Source: a bacterium
Lineage (GTDB): Bacteria > Methylomirabilota > Methylomirabilia > Methylomirabilales > 2-02-FULL-66-22
DNA: 64,000 bases
Assembly (NCBI GenBank): GCA_029580855.1
Contig: JAKPQH010000015.1
Span: 1 to 64,000, forward strand
Reading direction: 5' to 3'
Each line of letters begins with the position of its first letter. Positions within the stretch are counted from its first letter, which is position 1. Shown here piece by piece: positions 60,133 to 64,000 of the stretch. The translations under genes were made by a program, and so were the position numbers. The notes under the pieces are model-generated. The model was not told the origin of the DNA. It saw only the letters and a program-made list of their open reading frames with translations, and searched no databases.

Positions 60133-61200
60133 ATGGAGTATCGGAAGGTGGGACGCACGGGGTTGAAGGTGTCGGCGTTCTGTCTCGGGACGATGATGTT
60201 CGGCCGGCAGGTGGACGAGCGCGAATCCCTGCGGATCATCGGGAGAGCGCTGGACTCCGGTGTCACCTTCATCGACACGGCCGATATGTACGCCAACGGG
60301 GTGACGGAGGAGATCCTGGCCAAGGCCATCACGGGGACCCGCGACAGGCTGGTCCTCGCGTCCAAAGCGGGCCATGTGCGCCGGTTGGCCGCCAGGTACG
60401 GAGAGCAGACGTTCGCGGGCCCCTTGGATCTGGCGCGGCCCCGCCCGTTCCACCCCTGGCCGGGCGGCGACCGGGTGGGCCCCAACGACATGGGGCTTTC
60501 CCGGAAACACCTCATGCAAGCCGTCGAAGGGAGCCTCGCGCGCCTCGGGACGGATTATCTCGACATCTACTACGCCCACATGCCGGACTATGACACACCC
60601 CTCGACGAGACCCTCCGGGCCATGGACGACCTCGTCCGCCAGGGGAAGGTCCGGTACCTCGGATGCTCCAACTTCCGGGCCTTCCAGGTCTGCAAAGCGC
60701 TCTGGCTCAGCGACAAGCACAACCTCGCGCGCTGGGATATCGTCCAGCCGCCGTTCAATCTACTGGCGCGCGACATCGAGTACGAGCTTCTGCCCCTCTG
60801 CCTCGACGAAGGCATCGGCGTGGCCGTTTTCAGCCCCCTGGCGGCCGGCTTCCTCTCGGGCAAATACGAGAAGGGGAAGCCGCCCCTCCCCGGGCGACGG
60901 TTCAGTCTGGGCGCCCAGGGCTTTCGGTACAACGAGAAGTACTGGACGGACCTGGACTTCGACGCGGTGGCGCGGCTCCAGCGGATCGCCGCGGACCACG
61001 GCAAGAGTCTGCCGCAGTTCGCCCTGGCCTGGGTCCTGAACAGGAAGGGGATCACGTCCATCGTCTGCGGCGCCACCTCGATGGAGCAGTTGGAGCAGAA
61101 CCTGGGGGCGGTGGATGTCCAGCTCGGCGCGGAGGAGTTGGCCGCCTGCGACGAGGTGTGGAGCATGCTCCACCCGCCGCGGCTTTTCTACGGCAGATAG
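60133..61200 (+). CDS. Aldo/keto reductase
   Basis: A 355-aa NAD(P)H-dependent oxidoreductase. MEYRKVGRTGLKVSAFCLGTM, the catalytic FIDTADMYANG (Asp/Tyr), LVLASKAGH (Lys) and LDIYYAHMPDYDTPLDETL (His) form the tetrad; GVAVFSPLAAGFLSGKY follows. A perfect AGGAGGTG precedes ATG 60133. Between about residues 80 and 115 there is a longer loop than in most members. Substrate unknown; the neighbour is an O-methyltransferase. Confidence 0.9.
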   Translation: MEYRKVGRTGLKVSAFCLGTMMFGRQVDERESLRIIGRALDSGVTFIDTADMYANGVTEEILAKAITGTRDRLVLASKAGHVRRLAARYGEQTFAGPLDLARPRPFHPWPGGDRVGPNDMGLSRKHLMQAVEGSLARLGTDYLDIYYAHMPDYDTPLDETLRAMDDLVRQGKVRYLGCSNFRAFQVCKALWLSDKHNLARWDIVQPPFNLLARDIEYELLPLCLDEGIGVAVFSPLAAGFLSGKYEKGKPPLPGRRFSLGAQGFRYNEKYWTDLDFDAVARLQRIAADHGKSLPQFALAWVLNRKGITSIVCGATSMEQLEQNLGAVDVQLGAEELAACDEVWSMLHPPRLFYGR

Positions 61201-61272
61201 CCCACGCGCGCCACGCCGCCACCGCTGACGCGAGCACTGCGCACGCGTGACGCCCGCGGAAGGAAAGGGACC

Positions 61273-62271
61273 ATGGGCCACCAATGGACGGCCGACGCCC
61301 TCTTGGAAGTGGTGCGGGGGTATCACCCGGCCTGCGTTCTGATCGCCGCGGCGGAACTGGACGTGTTCACCTGTCTGCACGACCGGCCGATGCGCGCGGC
61401 GGATCTTGCGGATCGGATCCAGAGCGATCGGAGAGCCACCACCGTCCTGCTGGACGCGCTGGCGGCGATGCGGCTGCTGGCCAAGCGCGGGGACACATAC
61501 GTGGTTCCCGCCGCGGTCGCGGAGGTGCTCACCGAAACGGGCGCCCGCTGTGCGTTGGGCATGATCCGCCACCAGGGAAGCTGTCTGCGCCGCTGGAGCC
61601 GATTGGCCCGGGCCGTTCAAACGGGCCGCCCGGTCGAGGATGAGGCCAGCGTGCGCGGCGCCGAGGCCGACCTCGCCTCGTTCATCCGGGCGATGCACGA
61701 GGTCTCCGACCCGGTCGCGCCCCACCTGATTGCGGCTCTGGAGCCGCTCTCGTTCCGCCACCTGCTGGACCTCGGTGGTGCCTCGGGCACCTGGACGGTG
61801 CCGTTCCTCAAACGGCACCCCACCTCCACGGCCACGGTCTTCGACATGCCGGAGGTGATCTCGATGGCCGAGCCGCGCTTGACCGCGCTCGGGTTGCGCG
61901 ACCGCGTCCGGCTCGTACCGGGAAACTTCTACACGGACGCTCTCCCCGCCGGGGCCGATCTCGCCTGGGTGAGCGCCATCGTGCATCAGAATTCGCGCCA
62001 ACAGAACCGGGCGCTGTTCGGGAAGGTCTTCGCGGCGCTGGTGCCGGGCGGGCGCATCCTGATCCGAGACTTCGTCATGGACGACACGCGGACGGAGCCC
62101 GCGGCGGGCGCCTTTTTCGCCGTCAACATGCTCGTCGGCACGCCGGGCGGCGGGACGTTCACCTTCGGAGAGCTTCGCGACGACCTGGCCGCCGCGGGCT
62201 TCGTGGAGGTCACGCTCCTGCGTCGCGGCGATGGGATGGATTCCATCGTCGGCGCGACGAAATCCGCGTAG
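61273..62271 (+). CDS. O-methyltransferase family 2 (hydroxyneurosporene-/acetylserotonin-type)
   Basis: A 332-aa protein with an N-terminal dimerisation/winged-helix domain (ACVLIAAAELDVFTCL ... AADLADRIQSDRRATTVLLDAL) and a SAM-binding domain (HLLDLGGASGTWTVPFLKRHP, VFDMPEVISMAEPRL, LVPGNFYTD). It methylates small hydroxylated compounds. The usual catalytic His may be that in SAIVHQNSRQQN, where families typically have H-x-W/D. AAGGAAAGGGACC precedes ATG 61273. Confidence 0.85.
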   Translation: MGHQWTADALLEVVRGYHPACVLIAAAELDVFTCLHDRPMRAADLADRIQSDRRATTVLLDALAAMRLLAKRGDTYVVPAAVAEVLTETGARCALGMIRHQGSCLRRWSRLARAVQTGRPVEDEASVRGAEADLASFIRAMHEVSDPVAPHLIAALEPLSFRHLLDLGGASGTWTVPFLKRHPTSTATVFDMPEVISMAEPRLTALGLRDRVRLVPGNFYTDALPAGADLAWVSAIVHQNSRQQNRALFGKVFAALVPGGRILIRDFVMDDTRTEPAAGAFFAVNMLVGTPGGGTFTFGELRDDLAAAGFVEVTLLRRGDGMDSIVGATKSA

Positions 62272-62553
62272 CCCGGAACGGGAGCGACAGCCGCCATCCG
62301 ACCCGGAGGCTCCCCGCAGCCGCCGACCTCCGGGACCACGGTGCGCGTCTTCAGCGCGTCCACCGCAACCCACGTGGAGCGCGCCGTATCCGGCCTTCCC
62401 CTCCCGGCCGCGATCTCGAACAACGGCGGCCACGGCGAGCCGTGTCGCGGGGCCAAGACGCGCGCCCGGTTTGCAGCACGCATCGGGACGGCGAGACCGG
62501 AGCGGCGGCAGGCCGCCCTCCGCCTGATCCCCCCGCCATCGAAGGCGGGACCC

Positions 62554-63813
62554 CTACCAGCGACACCCCTCCGGGCCGCCCAGCGCGCGGGCCACGATGG
62601 CGTACAGGTACCGCACCTCCTCGTCGGGAAGCCCGGCGCCAAAGGTGATCAGGCGGTTCCGGCTCTTGATGACGATCCCCCGGGATTTGACGAGCCGCTC
62701 ACACAGGGAGAGCCAGCGAGACGCGGCGCGGCCCTGTCCCGGAGACATCTGGAGACGGCCGGCCTGGGCCAGGCGTTGCTCGGCAAAACGCCGTGCGGAC
62801 TGGAGCGAGGCGCCCCCCGTGCCGTAGTCCAGACCGAGGATATCGGCGGCGGCGATGCGGGTCGTCTTGGTCCGCCAGACGCCAGGCTCCGCGATCACGA
62901 TGCCCTGCGCGGACGCGGTCACCACGGTGCGGCCCCGCACCGCCGTCAGGACGGAGCCGATGACGCCCCGGAGGGAACCGAGGACGAAGAGGAACACGGC
63001 GAGACCCAGGACGGTCCATTGCGCCCCGTCCGGCGTGTTCGTCCGGCGGAGGACTCGGAGCACGTCGGACGCCACGTACATCAGCAGGCCCGTCGAAACG
63101 GCGACGCCGACGAGGCCGGCCGGCCGGAGCCCGGGGCTGGGAAGGACGATCTCCACCGTGCTGCCCGCATCGCGGACCTGGGATTGCATGCGGAGAGGCC
63201 GGACCGCCTCTTCGCGGCCGACGTCGCCGGCGCGCACCCGCTCCTGAAACGTCGCCTCCACCCCATCCGGTGCGGTCGCCGATACGTGGTCGGTGGTGGC
63301 ATCAATCAACTGGACGCCGAGGAACCGGGCGACCGCGGCCCCCCGCTCGCGCGCCTCGCCGTACGCTGGAGAACTCGTCAGCCGGAGATCCGACCGGCCG
63401 GGCTTGCCTTTGAGCAGCACCGGATACCGATCCGCCGTGTCCGAATTCCCGGCCTCGACCCGCAGAAGCACGGCCTCGAAGTCCTGCAGGTTGCACTCGT
63501 CGCCCTTCATGGGAACGAGCAGCCCCCACTGCTTGCAGAGGACGCCCCGGGCTTTGTCGATGGTGATCCAGCGCCTCCCCAGCATCAGGCCGCCGCCGGC
63601 CGCGGCGAAGGCGAGGCCCACCAGGAAGATAAACCACCAGACCCAGAGGGGCACGTCGGCGGCGTTCCCCGTGCGCACGACGCCGGTCCCGATCAGCATC
63701 GCGAAGACACCGGCGAGGAAGAAGGGCACACCGAACAGCGAGAGACAGCCCCCGCCGTCCCTCATCCGTAGCCGGTCCGGCCCGATATCCTGGAACGCCT
63801 CGCGCGCGCTCAT
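62554..63813 (-). CDS. Membrane protein of unknown function
   Basis: A 419-aa protein with two N-terminal membrane segments (about 25-47 and 57-80) and two more in the middle (about 228-245 and 262-285), separated by a soluble region of ~145 residues and followed by a ~140-residue soluble tail. The soluble part has TIDKARGVLCKQWGLLVP, reminiscent of bacterial PH-like domains, but I do not recognise a family. ATG 63813 is chosen because GGGGAG precedes it. Confidence 0.65.
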   Translation of the reverse strand: MSAREAFQDIGPDRLRMRDGGGCLSLFGVPFFLAGVFAMLIGTGVVRTGNAADVPLWVWWFIFLVGLAFAAAGGGLMLGRRWITIDKARGVLCKQWGLLVPMKGDECNLQDFEAVLLRVEAGNSDTADRYPVLLKGKPGRSDLRLTSSPAYGEARERGAAVARFLGVQLIDATTDHVSATAPDGVEATFQERVRAGDVGREEAVRPLRMQSQVRDAGSTVEIVLPSPGLRPAGLVGVAVSTGLLMYVASDVLRVLRRTNTPDGAQWTVLGLAVFLFVLGSLRGVIGSVLTAVRGRTVVTASAQGIVIAEPGVWRTKTTRIAAADILGLDYGTGGASLQSARRFAEQRLAQAGRLQMSPGQGRAASRWLSLCERLVKSRGIVIKSRNRLITFGAGLPDEEVRYLYAIVARALGGPEGCRW

Positions 63814-64000
63814 CCCCCGCACTCCCCAACGTCCCGCCCACGTCGACAGAATCCGCCGCGTTCCACCCTAGCATCCCCGTCGGGGGCGTCAAGGTCGGAC
63901 CGAACGACCCCGCCGAACCTCGGGCGCTTCGGCCCCGATCGAGAGGCCCATAGAGCCGCGCGGCCCGCGCGATGGGGATTTTGGATTGACATCCGCCCGC

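Noticed and set aside
62272-62553. Gap between the methyltransferase and the membrane-protein gene, with open frames on both strands
   Set aside because: No ribosome-binding site or known motif; 282 bases between convergent genes, probably untranslated.
63986-63991. TTGACA at the right edge as a plus-strand promoter
   Set aside because: Only the -35 half is in the window; no -10 or gene can be checked.
1-64000. CRISPR arrays, tRNA or rRNA genes
   Set aside because: No regularly spaced direct repeats, cloverleaf-type sequences or conserved rRNA segments were seen by eye; a dedicated scan (tRNAscan-SE, Infernal) would settle it.

Overview
The window is 64 kb of GC-rich, densely coded bacterial DNA with many translationally coupled genes and no rRNA, tRNA or CRISPR array that I can see. 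An OPX/Wza-type lipoprotein, a Wzc-type kinase, SecDF and a D,D-carboxypeptidase point to a Gram-negative-type envelope. GC content and gene mix would suit an uncultured lineage such as Rokubacteria/Methylomirabilota or a deltaproteobacterium-like group; this placement is a guess, because no marker gene here decides it.

Layout. 1-12 kb (minus strand, housekeeping): topA start; a dprA / LysM protein / D,D-carboxypeptidase operon with a clear promoter and an intrinsic terminator; a secD-secF-recJ operon; a polyamine operon (speD, speE, Orn/Lys/Arg-type decarboxylase). 12-17 kb (mostly plus): an HD-GYP protein, then a compact RiPP-like cassette: radical SAM/SPASM maturase, a 63-aa Cys-containing precursor starting in its stop codon, an HPr-kinase-like kinase, a PqqD-type recognition protein on the opposite strand and an NTP_transf_5-type nucleotidyltransferase. 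17-47.6 kb (plus): a large exopolysaccharide/glycan locus with export lipoprotein, Wzc-like copolymerase/kinase, Wzy/WaaL-like ligase, Wzx-like flippase, a run of glycosyltransferases and methyltransferases, several polyprenol-sugar-type membrane glycosyltransferases, FemAB-like, WbqC-like, PIG-L and DegT proteins, and a WecA/MraY-type initiating transferase at the far end. Two small selfish-looking insertions (a deleted GxxExxY gene and a four-helix-bundle gene, each between inverted repeats) sit near its end.

47.6-64 kb is a looser accessory region: a secreted repeat protein; a yjbQ-uppP-VOC operon; lactonase/MFS divergent pair; pncB; remnants of a sigma-54 activator, an IS110 transposase and an ABC solute-binding protein; four copies of a ~30-bp dispersed repeat; a candidate three-hairpin small RNA; an aldo/keto reductase; an O-methyltransferase; and an unknown membrane protein.

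The item most likely to be new is the RiPP-like cassette at 13.3-17.1 kb. It combines the leader motif, PqqD-type protein, kinase and nucleotidyltransferase known from phosphorylated lasso-peptide clusters with a radical SAM/SPASM enzyme in place of the lasso cyclase and leader protease, and its precursor ends in a C-terminal serine. Several promoters share a TTGACA/TTGCAA, 16-17 bp, TATAGT layout, consistent with one housekeeping sigma-70-type consensus.
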